A stretch of DNA of 64,000 bases from Gilliamella sp. wkB171. Lineage in GTDB: Bacteria; Pseudomonadota; Gammaproteobacteria; Enterobacterales; Orbaceae. How positions within the stretch are numbered: the first letter of the stretch is position 1; each line of letters opens with the position of its first letter. A program made the translations under genes and the position numbers. The notes under the pieces were generated by a model. That model ran no database searches, was not told the origin of the DNA, and was given only the letters and a program-made list of their open reading frames with translations. This document shows, piece by piece, positions 1 through 8,182 of this stretch. The DNA lies in NCBI RefSeq assembly GCF_001693755.1, contig NZ_LYST01000025.1, positions 62,001-126,000 on the forward strand, read 5' to 3'.

Positions 1-370
1 CTTTAAAGATGAAAGCACTTGCTATCATAAATATTACAATACCGGTTTGGCCAACAACTTGCGCAGTTGTCGCCGATAGATATTGAACAGCGCTAGCAAA
101 TAACGCAAAATTACCGAGCAAACCAAACCCAGCAATCATTAATAAGATAAAACGGCGACGTTTTTTAAACATAATTAAATTAGGAAATTGCTTTTTATAA
201 GCGAGCCATATCGTAATTCCAATCGCAGACATCCCTAGCCGAGACCATGCTAAAGTCAATGGATCAACAACGACTAATGCATATTTCATTGCAATTGGCA
301 CTATGCCCCACATAACCGCAGTTAACATGGCTAATGCAAAACCTAATTTTACATTTTGCTGTTTTATCAT
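1..370 (-). CDS. EamA/DMT-family transporter, partial (C-terminus beyond window)
   Basis: Minus-strand reading frame from ATG at 370, running off the left edge, so only about the first 123 residues are visible. The translation starts MIKQQNVKLGFALAM and is dominated by hydrophobic helices with the EamA pattern (AVMWGIVPIAMKYAL, then SRLGMSAIGITIW, then a basic loop FKKRRRF and further helices). EamA proteins are inner-membrane metabolite or drug exporters with ten helices. The position just downstream of rplU-rpmA matches yhbE in Escherichia coli, which supports orthology. The substrate is unknown. A terminator separates it from rpmA, so it probably has its own promoter or depends on readthrough. 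Confidence 0.8.
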   Translation of the reverse strand, partial: MIKQQNVKLGFALAMLTAVMWGIVPIAMKYALVVVDPLTLAWSRLGMSAIGITIWLAYKKQFPNLIMFKKRRRFILLMIAGFGLLGNFALFASAVQYLSATTAQVVGQTGIVIFMIASAFIFK

Positions 371-402
371 AATAGATAATATTATATAAAATTTAAGAAA
401 TG

Positions 403-431
403 AAAAAAGCCCCACAATAACTGTGAGGCTT
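403..431 (-). terminator. Rho-independent terminator after rpmA
   Basis: On the minus strand, AGCCTCACA and TGTGGGGCT form a 9-bp stem (one G-U pair) around GTTAT, followed by a run of T residues. It sits 27 bases after the rpmA stop codon. Confidence 0.8.
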
Positions 432-457
432 CTATAATTTTTTTAAACCGTTTCTAA

Positions 458-718
458 TTAGCTATTAGCAACGACACTAACATACCGACGGTTTTTAGGA
501 CCTTTAACTTCGAACTTTACTTGTCCGTCAATTAAAGCAAATAAGGTATGGTCACGACCACAACCTACATTAGTACCTGGGTGAAATTGAGTTCCACGCT
601 GACGAACTAAAATATTACCAGCAAGAACTTCTTGACTACCATAACGTTTAACACCTAAACGTTTACTTTGGGAATCACGACCGTTACGTGATGAACCACC
701 AGCCTTCTTATGTGCCAT
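458..718 (-). CDS. rpmA: 50S ribosomal protein L27
   Basis: 86 residues, the usual L27 length. It begins [16 protein letters not shown], the conserved flexible N-terminus that reaches towards the peptidyl-transferase centre in this family, followed by the typical [21 protein letters not shown] core. It begins with ATG directly after the small residual processing-free MA start, so no N-terminal leader of the Firmicutes type is present. It is the second gene of the rplU-rpmA operon, 15 bases after rplU. Confidence 0.98.
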   Translation of the reverse strand: MAHKKAGGSSRNGRDSQSKRLGVKRYGSQEVLAGNILVRQRGTQFHPGTNVGCGRDHTLFALIDGQVKFEVKGPKNRRYVSVVANS

Positions 719-733
719 TGTTCGATACTCCTA

Positions 734-1042
734 TTAAGCGATTGCAGTGATCTTCACATCAGTGAACCACTGACGGTGACCTTGTTGTTTACGATAGTGT
801 TTACGACGACGGAATTTAACAATTTTCACTTTGTCACCACGACCGTGTTCAACAATTTCTGCTTTAATTGTTGCACCTTCAACAAACGGAGCACCAACTT
901 TGATGTCTTCACCATTTGCTACCATTAAAACTTTATCGAAAACAACTTCTGCGCCGGTTTCGACTTCAATTTTTTCCAAGCGAACGACTTGTCCTTCGCT
1001 AACTCGGTGTTGCTTACCACCACTTTGGAAAACTGCGTACAT
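734..1042 (-). CDS. rplU: 50S ribosomal protein L21
   Basis: 102 residues starting [18 protein letters not shown], the diagnostic L21 N-terminus, and ending with the basic [16 protein letters not shown] segment that contacts 23S rRNA. It is a structural protein of the large subunit. It is the first gene of the rplU-rpmA operon; the leader is about 75 bases from a strong promoter at 1121-1149. Plus-strand open frames over this gene (710-928, 831-1163) are antisense shadows. Confidence 0.98.
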   Translation of the reverse strand: MYAVFQSGGKQHRVSEGQVVRLEKIEVETGAEVVFDKVLMVANGEDIKVGAPFVEGATIKAEIVEHGRGDKVKIVKFRRRKHYRKQQGHRQWFTDVKITAIA

Positions 1043-1120
1043 ACTTAACTCCGCAATAAAAAGCAGACGATTACTTGATTTAAAATATATGTCTGCATTG
1101 ATTAATCTTATAGGGCGTGA

Positions 1121-1149
1121 ATTTTACGCAAAATTTATCCTTGTTGCAA
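1121..1149 (-). promoter_or_regulatory. Promoter of rplU-rpmA
   Basis: Read on the minus strand: -35 TTGCAA (1144-1149), a 17-base spacer, and -10 TAAAAT (1121-1126) preceded by TGCG, close to an extended -10. The spacing to rplU leaves a leader of roughly 75 bases. Strong sigma-70 match. Confidence 0.75.
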
Positions 1150-1720
1150 GCTCTGATTTCTAAAAGATCGCAAAAAGTTACAAAAAAGATCAGAGGCATA
1201 CACTTTTCAACTTAGAATAACGATAAATGATTATTTCTTTTTACGATATTTATTATCAAATACTATTGAGTCTTAACGCGGTAAAAATAAAGCTACGCTG
1301 TCGTGTATCAATTATAACCGCTCTTGGTTTTCAAGTGAAATAGCTTAGTTTCACTTTTTTACTTACTCTAATCAGATAACAAGAATATGCCGTATATTTA
1401 CTGATAAGCTTAATCCGTGATTAATTAAACTGAAAAGCCATCAAATTTTAACCACAATGACATTAAATAAAATGCCGTATCATCAATTAGATGATATTAA
1501 GATATTTGTTATTAAACTGTCAGAAAAATAATAGAAGGTTGTTTATATTGTAAACAGTAAATTCAATAAAAAAGCCAAGTATGACTTAACCTCGATGCAT
1601 AAATAAAATGTTCCCTTTTATTAATTAATATAAACTAATTAATTACTTGATAAAAAACTTATTTTTATTATGATAAATTTTATACTTCATACATGAAATT
1701 TAAGATAAGGTCAGTTTAAA
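1150..1720. other. Long intergenic region with one orphan terminator
   Basis: About 570 bases between the rplU promoter and the DUF4272 gene. I see no convincing coding frame; the longest small frame noticed (near 1473, about 19 codons) has no ribosome-binding site. The region is very AT-rich. The only clear structure is the terminator-like hairpin at 1333-1361, listed separately. Confidence 0.5.
1333..1361 (+). terminator. Orphan terminator-like hairpin
   Basis: AAGTGAAA (1333-1340) pairs perfectly with TTTCACTT (1349-1356) around an 8-base loop and is followed by T residues, the form of a plus-strand intrinsic terminator. No plus-strand gene lies upstream in the window; rplU points the other way. 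It could end a small RNA transcribed from somewhere in about 1160-1330. Confidence 0.55.
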
Positions 1721-2743
1721 ATGTCTACATTAATTACTGCTTACTCAACCCTCACCAATCCACCTGCTATTGATTTTCCGTGTAAACTACTTAATCAACT
1801 AAGCTTAGAATCATCTGAACTTCCCGAACACCTTGATGATTTTATCGGTTTTGTTATGAACGCAGGAGACGGGGAGATGAATTCTCGTCGTTATGCCTTA
1901 TATCGTCATATACAAAGAGTACGGCATCTGTTTAGTATTGAAATTGACGAAGATAAATTTGATCAGTTCACCGATTGGGGCTGGCGAGCTAACGTAATTA
2001 TTTATCTATATGACAATACTATTCGTAACCCTGACGGCGATGTGTTGCAAGATCCTTATGGTAAGTTTGATAAAAATGCCATCATGCCTTATCCTTTAGA
2101 TGCAAAACAACGTAAAGCAAAAACAGAACAATATTTAAAAGAACTTGGTATAAACGTTCCCACCAGTTTACCGCCTGTCGTTGCTGAATCTGAAGTAGTA
2201 TTAAGATCGCCTGACGAGATAGCCCATCGAGCTTTAGCTTTGATGATATGTGGCATTCAAGCAGAAGGCTTTTATGAAAACGATCCCATCGATCCTGATG
2301 AGTTTAAACAGCGTTGCCCGATAGGTTATGCTGCACTATCTAATAATGAACAAGCGTTTATCCACAGTAAACAACCAGAACAAAAAGATGTAATCAATAA
2401 GTCTTGGCGATATGAAGCTTTATTAGCTTTACAATGGGCAATTGAGTGGCAATCTCAGTTACCTTTTGCTGATACTGTATGTGATTCATCTGATTTAGTT
2501 AATCAAGCACTGAACTTTAACCTACAACCAAATCAGTCTGTCAATTTAAGACCAGTGAGTGAAATATTGGATGCTTTAGATTTACATTATCGTTTACATT
2601 GGTTAACAAGAGAATACGGGCGTGAGGATAAGGCGCTTCCTGCATCAATTAACGGCGGTGTGATTTATGAACGCCATTACGCATTAAACTGGTTAACCAA
2701 TTTTGAAAATGCTGATTGGGATGATGTGGATACGCCAACTTGA
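1721..2743 (+). CDS. DUF4272 domain-containing protein
   Basis: 340 residues, soluble, no signal peptide or membrane helix. The segment from about residue 160 (LRSPDEIAHRALALMICGIQAEG) to near the C-terminus, with the Trp-rich WRYEALLALQWAIEW and HYRLHWLTREYGRED parts, matches my recollection of DUF4272, a family of unknown function. The first 130 residues (SRRYALYRHIQRVRHLF, WGWRANVIIYLYDNTIRNP) look like a separate N-terminal unit. The start is ATG at 1721 after AAGATAAGGTCAG. It is a single gene with long flanking spacers. E. coli has ispB divergent from rplU here, so this is an accessory replacement. Function unknown. Confidence 0.75.
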   Translation: MSTLITAYSTLTNPPAIDFPCKLLNQLSLESSELPEHLDDFIGFVMNAGDGEMNSRRYALYRHIQRVRHLFSIEIDEDKFDQFTDWGWRANVIIYLYDNTIRNPDGDVLQDPYGKFDKNAIMPYPLDAKQRKAKTEQYLKELGINVPTSLPPVVAESEVVLRSPDEIAHRALALMICGIQAEGFYENDPIDPDEFKQRCPIGYAALSNNEQAFIHSKQPEQKDVINKSWRYEALLALQWAIEWQSQLPFADTVCDSSDLVNQALNFNLQPNQSVNLRPVSEILDALDLHYRLHWLTREYGREDKALPASINGGVIYERHYALNWLTNFENADWDDVDTPT

Positions 2744-2860
2744 TTTATAAGCGTTGTTTAAAACCATAAACCCTCTGAACAAATAGAGGGAATTGCCATC
2801 AATCGATACACAAACGAACACAATAATTTAGATTTTAACTGCAAAATGTTTTACTTAAAA

Positions 2861-2892
2861 TCCACATAATCCTAACTAAAGGATTATGTGGA
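2861..2892. repeat. Perfect 13-bp inverted repeat
   Basis: TCCACATAATCCT (2861-2873) and AGGATTATGTGGA (2880-2892) are exact reverse complements around a 6-base loop. On the minus strand the stem is followed by TTTTAAG. On the plus strand no T run follows, so it is an imperfect terminator for the DUF4272 gene. A weaker hairpin (CCCTCT/AGAGGG, 2771-2790) lies nearer that gene. Confidence 0.7.
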
Positions 2893-2992
2893 GTGGAGTA
2901 AGCACATACTTGCGGTTAGATCTTATCCGTAAAATCTAATTATTTAACAAAACTTGCTAATATTTGACACTAAAAAGCGTGTAAAAAATTAA

Positions 2993-3020
2993 TTGATAAT
3001 TGTAATGAAATTTGTATAAT
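2993..3020 (+). promoter_or_regulatory. Promoter of the marR-type gene
   Basis: TTGATA (2993-2998), a 16-base spacer and TATAAT (3015-3020). The -10 abuts the operator-like motif at 3020-3037. Confidence 0.6.
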
Positions 3021-3037
3021 TAGCCGACTAAATAAAT
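3020..3037 (+). promoter_or_regulatory. Candidate MarR operator, copy 1
   Basis: TTAGCCGACTAAATAAAT overlaps the likely transcription start of the marR-type gene. It contains the dyad TTAG-N4-CTAA and recurs with one change at 3591-3608, just upstream of the adaptor gene. Operator function is an inference from position and duplication. Confidence 0.45.
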
Positions 3038-3050
3038 TGAGTAATGATAA

Positions 3051-3548
3051 TTGAATTACAATTCTAGAATGCTACCATCTCGTGAAACTTTAGCACGAGC
3101 ACAAAGATTTAATGATGATGTTGTTGACGTTTCGGGTGTGGATCTAGTATTAAGTTTGATCACCACAGCCGATTTAATTCGAGCAAATATTTATGCACAG
3201 TTAACCAAAGATTATGGTGTATCTGAAGGCAAGTTTGCATTATTAATGTCGCTCTATTCTGAAGGCGAAACTAATGCCAGCGATTTAGCATTGCGAATAG
3301 GCGTAACACCGGCAACCGTTTCAATTATGGTCAAGCGAATGCTTGCAGCATCAAGCCCTTTAATATCGATGAGCAAAAGTGGAGAAGATGGCCGTACACG
3401 TCTGATCGCTTTAACTGATGCTGGCGTTAAACTTATTCATAACGCATTACCCAATCATCTCAAAGCTATCCGAGCTTTTGCTCAAGTTTTAGATAGCCAA
3501 GAACAAGAATCTTTAATACAGATGTTACGTAAATTATTACGAAAATAA
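3051..3548 (+). CDS. MarR-family transcriptional regulator
   Basis: 165 residues with the MarR winged-helix layout: an N-terminal dimerisation helix, then GVSEGKFALLMSLYSEGE, the recognition region NASDLALRIGVTPATVSIMVKRM (about 84-106) and the wing GEDGRTRLIALTDAG. MarR proteins usually repress a neighbouring efflux or stress operon and release DNA on ligand binding. The divergence from known MarR members is too great to assign a ligand. The start is uncertain: TTG at 3051 gives this length, while ATG at 3069 gives 159 residues; neither has a strong ribosome-binding site. It lies 75 bases upstream of the HlyD-type adaptor on the same strand, with a shared operator-like motif, so it probably controls itself and that transporter. 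Confidence 0.88.
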   Translation: MNYNSRMLPSRETLARAQRFNDDVVDVSGVDLVLSLITTADLIRANIYAQLTKDYGVSEGKFALLMSLYSEGETNASDLALRIGVTPATVSIMVKRMLAASSPLISMSKSGEDGRTRLIALTDAGVKLIHNALPNHLKAIRAFAQVLDSQEQESLIQMLRKLLRK

Positions 3549-3590
3549 ACGACTTTATTACCTTAAAGTCATATTACTTTATCTTAATAC

Positions 3591-3608
3591 TTAGCTGACT
3601 AAATAAAT
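3591..3608 (+). promoter_or_regulatory. Candidate MarR operator, copy 2
   Basis: TTAGCTGACTAAATAAAT, 17 of 18 bases identical to 3020-3037, in the 75-base gap before the adaptor gene. Position and repetition suggest that the MarR regulator binds here too. Confidence 0.45.
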
Positions 3609-3623
3609 GGAAAATAAGCTATA

Positions 3624-4742
3624 ATGAATATGCCAAAAAATATTAAAATCCCCGTTATATTTTTACTACTGCTTTTATTAGGATCAACATTAATTTATTT
3701 TGGTTCTCGAAACGACGCTGTATCGGTTGCCAAAAGCATTAAATCAGGTGTACTCACTGCTGATGAAATTAATGTCGCTTTCCAAAATGTTAGTGGTAAA
3801 TTGTTAAAACGTACCGTCCAAGAATCACAACATGTGAAAAAAGGTGATGTATTAATGGTACTGGAAGACACCGATACACAGCTTGCTATTGATCAACTTA
3901 AAGCAATAATAGCAGGTCAAGAAGCGGCAATTAATCAAGAACAGGCCGCAATAAAAATTGCTGAAGATGAAACTAACCTATCAGAAGTATCAACGTGGCG
4001 AAATATTGAATCAACACAAGCTAATATTGATGCGGCAATTTCAGCAAGAGATTTTGCAAATACAGAATATGATCGCCACACCCAACTTCGTAAAACGGGT
4101 GGTGCATCACAATCGCAATTAGATAGTACGCGTAATACTTATATTTCAACTAAGATGAGTGTTATCCAATTACAAAGTCAATTAGCTACATTAATGGTCG
4201 GTGCAACACCAGATCAAATAAAACAATTTGCTCAAACTAAAAATGCTACCGGCATGACTTTACAATCGATTATTAATGCGCGTCATAATATTGAAAATCG
4301 TCAAAATCAATTAGCACAATTGCGTGCACAATTAGCACAATCACAAGCAGAATTAAAACAACTTGAGATCAATTATCAACGATTAACCCTTACCGCGCCA
4401 GAAGATGGAAAAGTCTTAAAACTGATGTATGAAGAAGGGGAATTAGTTCCTACTGGCGCACCAGCAGTGCTGTTAGAAACTGATCGTCAATATGTTGATA
4501 TTTATGTCAATGAAAAGATGGTTAACGATTTCCAACCAGGTACTAGCGTAAGTGCTAATGTAATTGCGCTTGATAAAACAGTTAAAGGCAAGGTTAGATT
4601 TGCGACTGCGGCGCCATCTTTTGCTGATTTACGCATGACTCGAGAAAGAGGACAAGCCGACTTAACATCTTATCAAGTTAGAATTTATGTTGATCCTATC
4701 CCACACTTATTAACGGGTATGACATTAGAGGTCGATCGATAA
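3624..4742 (+). CDS. HlyD/EmrA-type membrane fusion (periplasmic adaptor) protein
   Basis: 372 residues. One N-terminal membrane anchor (about residues 7-26, IPVIFLLLLLLGSTLIYFG) is followed by the first lipoyl half (VAFQNVSGKLLKR, HVKKGDVLMVLED), a long alpha-helical hairpin rich in Gln, Glu and Ala (about 90-255) and the second lipoyl half (LTLTAPEDGKVLKLMYEEGELV) leading into a beta-barrel. This is the adaptor layout that links an inner-membrane exporter to an outer-membrane channel. The stop codon overlaps the start of the permease gene by one base (TAATG), so the two are translationally coupled. No outer-membrane TolC-type gene is nearby. Confidence 0.9.
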   Translation: MNMPKNIKIPVIFLLLLLLGSTLIYFGSRNDAVSVAKSIKSGVLTADEINVAFQNVSGKLLKRTVQESQHVKKGDVLMVLEDTDTQLAIDQLKAIIAGQEAAINQEQAAIKIAEDETNLSEVSTWRNIESTQANIDAAISARDFANTEYDRHTQLRKTGGASQSQLDSTRNTYISTKMSVIQLQSQLATLMVGATPDQIKQFAQTKNATGMTLQSIINARHNIENRQNQLAQLRAQLAQSQAELKQLEINYQRLTLTAPEDGKVLKLMYEEGELVPTGAPAVLLETDRQYVDIYVNEKMVNDFQPGTSVSANVIALDKTVKGKVRFATAAPSFADLRMTRERGQADLTSYQVRIYVDPIPHLLTGMTLEVDR

Positions 4743-5923
4743 TGCAAAACATGATTAAATCTATGCTTGAAGAGCTTGATGCTATGCTGTCCGGTCACTT
4801 TATACCTTATTATAAAGTAGCGATCGGTTTAGCGGCAATTGTTGCACTCATTTTTTCGCTCGTTCTTAGTCATGGAGCCGTGTTTGAAGGTAAAATTGCG
4901 GTAATTGATCTTGATGGTTCAAAATATTCTACTGAATTAATTAGTAAAGTGAACACTTCACCTTATATCCAAGTTGCTGAAGTGATAAGATCGCCGGTTA
5001 ATCCGATTACCCTAGTGTCACACGATCGTAATTTGGGGGTGTTATATATTCCTAAAGGCTTAGAAAAAAGTTTAAAAAAAGGCGATCAGACCGTTCGTTT
5101 AGGTTATTTTGCTGATGACACCAATGACGCGCAAAATGCTAAAGTGTTACAAAGCCTGAATGAATATATACCTGAATCAGGTGCTGAGCTAAGTGTTAGT
5201 CGTGTTTCTGCGTTAGGATTAGGTCGTGAAGGCACTGAGGCTGCATTATCACCAATGCAAATCAAAACACGTTATATGTTTAACCCAGCAAGTTCTTCAA
5301 CCATATCGACCATTATTTATTTTGTCTACTTTTTTTCTTCTTTAACTTATGGTTTAACATCGTTAATGATCATAGGTCGCCTAAAAGTAACAGGCATGTG
5401 GCAAACGGTGTTAGAACGAGGTTTTATGCCATTATTGGCAAGAACAGTACCTTATGCACTATTTTATACAACAGGGCTAACTTTAATTACGGCTATATTA
5501 GTAATATTTGGACAATTACGCTTTGATGGTAATTATTTTGCTTTTGTGCCGAGTATTTTTATGACAGGACTTGCTTTTGGCTGGTTAGGTTTATTGCTAT
5601 CTTGGAACACCAACAACCCAGGTGAAGGTGCTAGTCGTATGATCTTTTTGGTACCACCTGGGTTTATCATGGGAGGATCAACCATGGCCGTAGGTATCAT
5701 GCCAATATGGGCTTATTATATCAGTCATGCCTTTCCTTTAGTGTGGCTTTTTCGCTTTTTCCGAGATTTTGCCATGCGAGGACGTTCTTTAATTGATATG
5801 TTAGCAACATATGGCATGTTTATTATCTATCTAACCATTATTGCTTTTGTCGTCATGATGGTGATTAATCATGTTAGAAAGAAAACAGGTATTGAAAATG
5901 TAAACCAGATAAAAGATTATTAG
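4742..5923 (+). CDS. ABC-2 type transporter permease
   Basis: 393 residues. One N-terminal helix (about 24-43) precedes a large periplasmic domain (about 45-180) and then five C-terminal helices, the layout of ABC-2 permeases of the YhhJ/YbhS kind. The motif GGSTMAVGIMPIWAYYISHAFPLVWLFRFFRD near residues 312-343 lies in the conserved C-terminal membrane part. Such permeases normally work with a cytoplasmic ATPase; none is encoded next to this gene. It overlaps the adaptor gene by one base. The substrate is unknown; drugs, organic acids or surface lipids are all possible. Confidence 0.85.
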   Translation: MQNMIKSMLEELDAMLSGHFIPYYKVAIGLAAIVALIFSLVLSHGAVFEGKIAVIDLDGSKYSTELISKVNTSPYIQVAEVIRSPVNPITLVSHDRNLGVLYIPKGLEKSLKKGDQTVRLGYFADDTNDAQNAKVLQSLNEYIPESGAELSVSRVSALGLGREGTEAALSPMQIKTRYMFNPASSSTISTIIYFVYFFSSLTYGLTSLMIIGRLKVTGMWQTVLERGFMPLLARTVPYALFYTTGLTLITAILVIFGQLRFDGNYFAFVPSIFMTGLAFGWLGLLLSWNTNNPGEGASRMIFLVPPGFIMGGSTMAVGIMPIWAYYISHAFPLVWLFRFFRDFAMRGRSLIDMLATYGMFIIYLTIIAFVVMMVINHVRKKTGIENVNQIKDY

Positions 5924-6130
5924 TTAAAATACACTAAAATTTTATACTGAAACGCATTTATTTTCTTAACGTTTTTACAAAATTGGGTACTGTTTATTCT
6001 TTGTAATTTAAATATTGTTAATTTTGGTGATAACGTGTTAACCCAAAAGGGGATAATCTGTCCCCTCTTAAATCTCAATTCAAATACGACAATAATAAAA
6101 TGCTTTTTGTACTATATTCTGGTCAACATA

Positions 6131-6556
6131 TTAATATATAGTCGTTGGCAAGATATCTGTATTGCCATTTTGATCTATAAACAAACGGAACACTTTTCTT
6201 TCACCATTGTTAAGGGTAAATTCACGTTCACGACGAGGTGCATTGAAACTACACAATCCCTTTCCTTGTATTGATGCGCCAACTAAAATGTTTCCACTAG
6301 GTGCATACAATGAAACATACTCTTTTGTTTCTAGCTTTGCTGCCTCGTTACCATTAATGAATACATTAATATAACAGCCACTACCGACAAAGCCTTTATC
6401 TCTTATTAATACCAAATTGGCATAATTATCGACTCTATTGTCAAATCCTAGAATTCTCTCTTTTGGGGCATACTTAGCTTCACTCAATAAAGTCGGAGTA
6501 GTTGAGCAACCAGCAAGAAAGCTGATAATTAACAATGCAATAATTAACTTTTTCAT
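6131..6556 (-). CDS. Small lipoprotein, DUF2846-like
   Basis: 141 residues from ATG at 6556, chosen because AGGGAAGAAG lies directly upstream and because the protein then begins with a classic lipoprotein signal (MKKLIIALLIISFLAGCSTTP, lipobox LAGC with the lipidated Cys at residue 17). An ATG at 6592 would add 12 residues without a ribosome-binding site. The mature part is a small beta-rich domain (GCYINVFINGNEAAKL, YVSLYAPSGNILVGAS, REFTLNNGERKVFRLF) resembling DUF2846-type envelope lipoproteins. Function unknown. It converges on the permease gene and stands alone. Confidence 0.75.
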   Translation of the reverse strand: MKKLIIALLIISFLAGCSTTPTLLSEAKYAPKERILGFDNRVDNYANLVLIRDKGFVGSGCYINVFINGNEAAKLETKEYVSLYAPSGNILVGASIQGKGLCSFNAPRREREFTLNNGERKVFRLFIDQNGNTDILPTTIY

Positions 6557-7068
6557 CTTCTTCCCTAAATCACTTATTTTTCGTAATGTCATGTGATTTT
6601 ATTGATTTAATTAATAAGATTCAAACATAATCGCTTCAATAAAACGGTCAATGAACCAATTGCATCAAAAACTAGAAAATTGCAAAATAAATTTCTGACA
6701 GAAATTTTAAGGAACCTTATGTGTTTAAGTATAAAAACATTTAGTATTACTTTATAATTCGGGATAATACATAAAGGAGGGTTACAGACAATGTGTCCTT
6801 AATGTTACGTAGGAATGTTAAAGCTCCTGCATCAAATATCTCTTTAAAATTATTACTAAAACGATAAAAACCCTAAACATCAAGTGTTTACAATTTGAAA
6901 TCAAAAAAAGTCCCTTATAGATATAAAAAATAAAGTCACCGCATTATCCTTTTAACCCAGATACAATATTTGTAATAACAAAATAGTTTTGCATAAACAA
7001 TCCACAATCTAAATAACCACAAATACACGCACTTAAAAACATTCATATTTATATGAAAAGATAAAACT

Positions 7069-7084
7069 TGTGATCAAGATCACT
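7069..7084. promoter_or_regulatory. CRP-binding site
   Basis: TGTGATCAAGATCACT agrees with the CRP consensus TGTGA-N6-TCACA except at the last base, and the core is palindromic. It lies about 265 bases before agaR, so catabolite control of the aga operon is likely. Confidence 0.7.
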
Positions 7085-7213
7085 CCGCTAATCGAAATAG
7101 ACTATATTGTAAATAGGTCAAATTGTTTTCTTTTACCTCTTATCAACAATTATCTAACAGCCTAAATTTACTAATAATATTCTATTTTTTGCTTTCTCCT
7201 ATTTTTTAACGCC

Positions 7214-7333
7214 TTTCGTTTAATTTAAAAAAGAAAGCAATATTTACTGTTATTTACATAAAAGCATTTTGTGACTTATCTATCATTTTCATTGTCTTTC
7301 GTGTGTTTAAATTTAATAACTTAATGAAAGCAA
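7214..7333. promoter_or_regulatory. Candidate AgaR operator boxes
   Basis: TTTCGTT (7214-7220) and TTTCGTG (7297-7303) on the plus strand, with GAAAGCAAT (7233-7241 region and 7325-7333) in the opposite sense. DeoR-family regulators of this group bind repeated TTTC-rich boxes. This is a weak pattern-based call. Confidence 0.3.
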
Positions 7334-7334
7334 T

Positions 7335-8132
7335 GTGAATGAACATGTTATGAATGATGAAATGATGACCACACTGCAACGCCGAGAAAAAATAATTCAT
7401 TTACTTGATAACCAAAATACAGTTTCGGTTAATAAGTTGAGTAAATTATTTAAAGTATCAACAGTGACTATTCGTAATGATTTACGTCATTTAGAAGATA
7501 AAGGCTGCGTGTTACGCTGTTATGGTGGTGCTATATTAAATAAGGCTTTTGCCTTTGATAAACCCCTGTTAGATAAAAGCCGCATCAACTCAAACATAAA
7601 AAATAAAATAGCCCAAAAAGCTGCTGAGCTAGTACAAGATGGCGATCGTATTATCCTTGATTCTGGCTCAACAACAGCCGCTATGGTGCCATATTTGTAT
7701 AAAAAACAAAACCTAATTGTTTTTACCAACGCTATCAATATTGCTTACGACTTATCAACCAATACTGATATTGATGTGATTATTGCTGGTGGCAATATTA
7801 GAAAAAAAGCCTACTCGATTTCAGGTCCTACTGTTGAAGAGCAACTAAAAATGTTTCACTTCAATAAGCTCTTTTTAGGCGTTGATGGATTTGACTTAAA
7901 TGCGGGGATAACAACACCTAATTTTGCTGAAGCTGTTGTTAATCGAATAATGTGTCAAGTATCAAGCGACATTATTGCTATTACCGATTCGACCAAATTT
8001 GGTCGTAAAAGTTTTTGTATGATCGAAAAGATCAATTGTATTAATACGCTAATTACTGATTCAAAAATTCCAAAAGACTACTTAACGCAATTACATACAT
8101 TAGGCATCAATGTCGTTATTGCAGATTCATAA
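7335..8132 (+). CDS. agaR: DeoR-family repressor of the aga operon (AgaR)
   Basis: 265 residues. An N-terminal DeoR winged helix (about 14-70; LSKLFKVSTVTIRNDLRHLEDKGCVLRCYGGA) is followed by a sugar-phosphate isomerase-like sensor domain with DRIILDSGSTTAAMVPYL and LFLGVDGFDLNAGITT. The pattern closely follows E. coli AgaR (about 269 residues), including FGRKSFCMIEKI. The GTG at 7335 is used because GAAAG precedes it; ATG at 7350 is an alternative. It is the first gene of the aga cluster, 50 bases before agaS, so autoregulation is expected. The inducer is presumably an amino-sugar phosphate from the pathway. Confidence 0.88.
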   Translation: MNEHVMNDEMMTTLQRREKIIHLLDNQNTVSVNKLSKLFKVSTVTIRNDLRHLEDKGCVLRCYGGAILNKAFAFDKPLLDKSRINSNIKNKIAQKAAELVQDGDRIILDSGSTTAAMVPYLYKKQNLIVFTNAINIAYDLSTNTDIDVIIAGGNIRKKAYSISGPTVEEQLKMFHFNKLFLGVDGFDLNAGITTPNFAEAVVNRIMCQVSSDIIAITDSTKFGRKSFCMIEKINCINTLITDSKIPKDYLTQLHTLGINVVIADS

Positions 8133-8182
8133 ACGACTTTATTTTTATCAAAACAAATTAATCACTAAACAGGGTTCTTATT

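Larger units (their letters stand above)
6557..7334. other. Long intergenic region upstream of the aga operon
   Basis: About 780 bases without a convincing gene. Near 6753 there is a TATAAT, then AAAGGAGGG (about 6774) and an ATG (6791) that stops after three codons (Met-Cys-Pro), perhaps a decayed gene start or a leader. The right half carries a near-perfect CRP site (7069-7084) and TTTCG/GAAAG boxes, as expected for the control region of agaR-agaS. Confidence 0.45.

Noticed and set aside
831-1163. Plus-strand 110-codon frame over rplU
   Set aside because: It is an antisense shadow of a highly conserved ribosomal gene and extends into its promoter.
6035-6274. Plus-strand open frame of 79 codons
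   Set aside because: It is antisense to the lipoprotein gene, has no ribosome-binding site and no recognisable domain.
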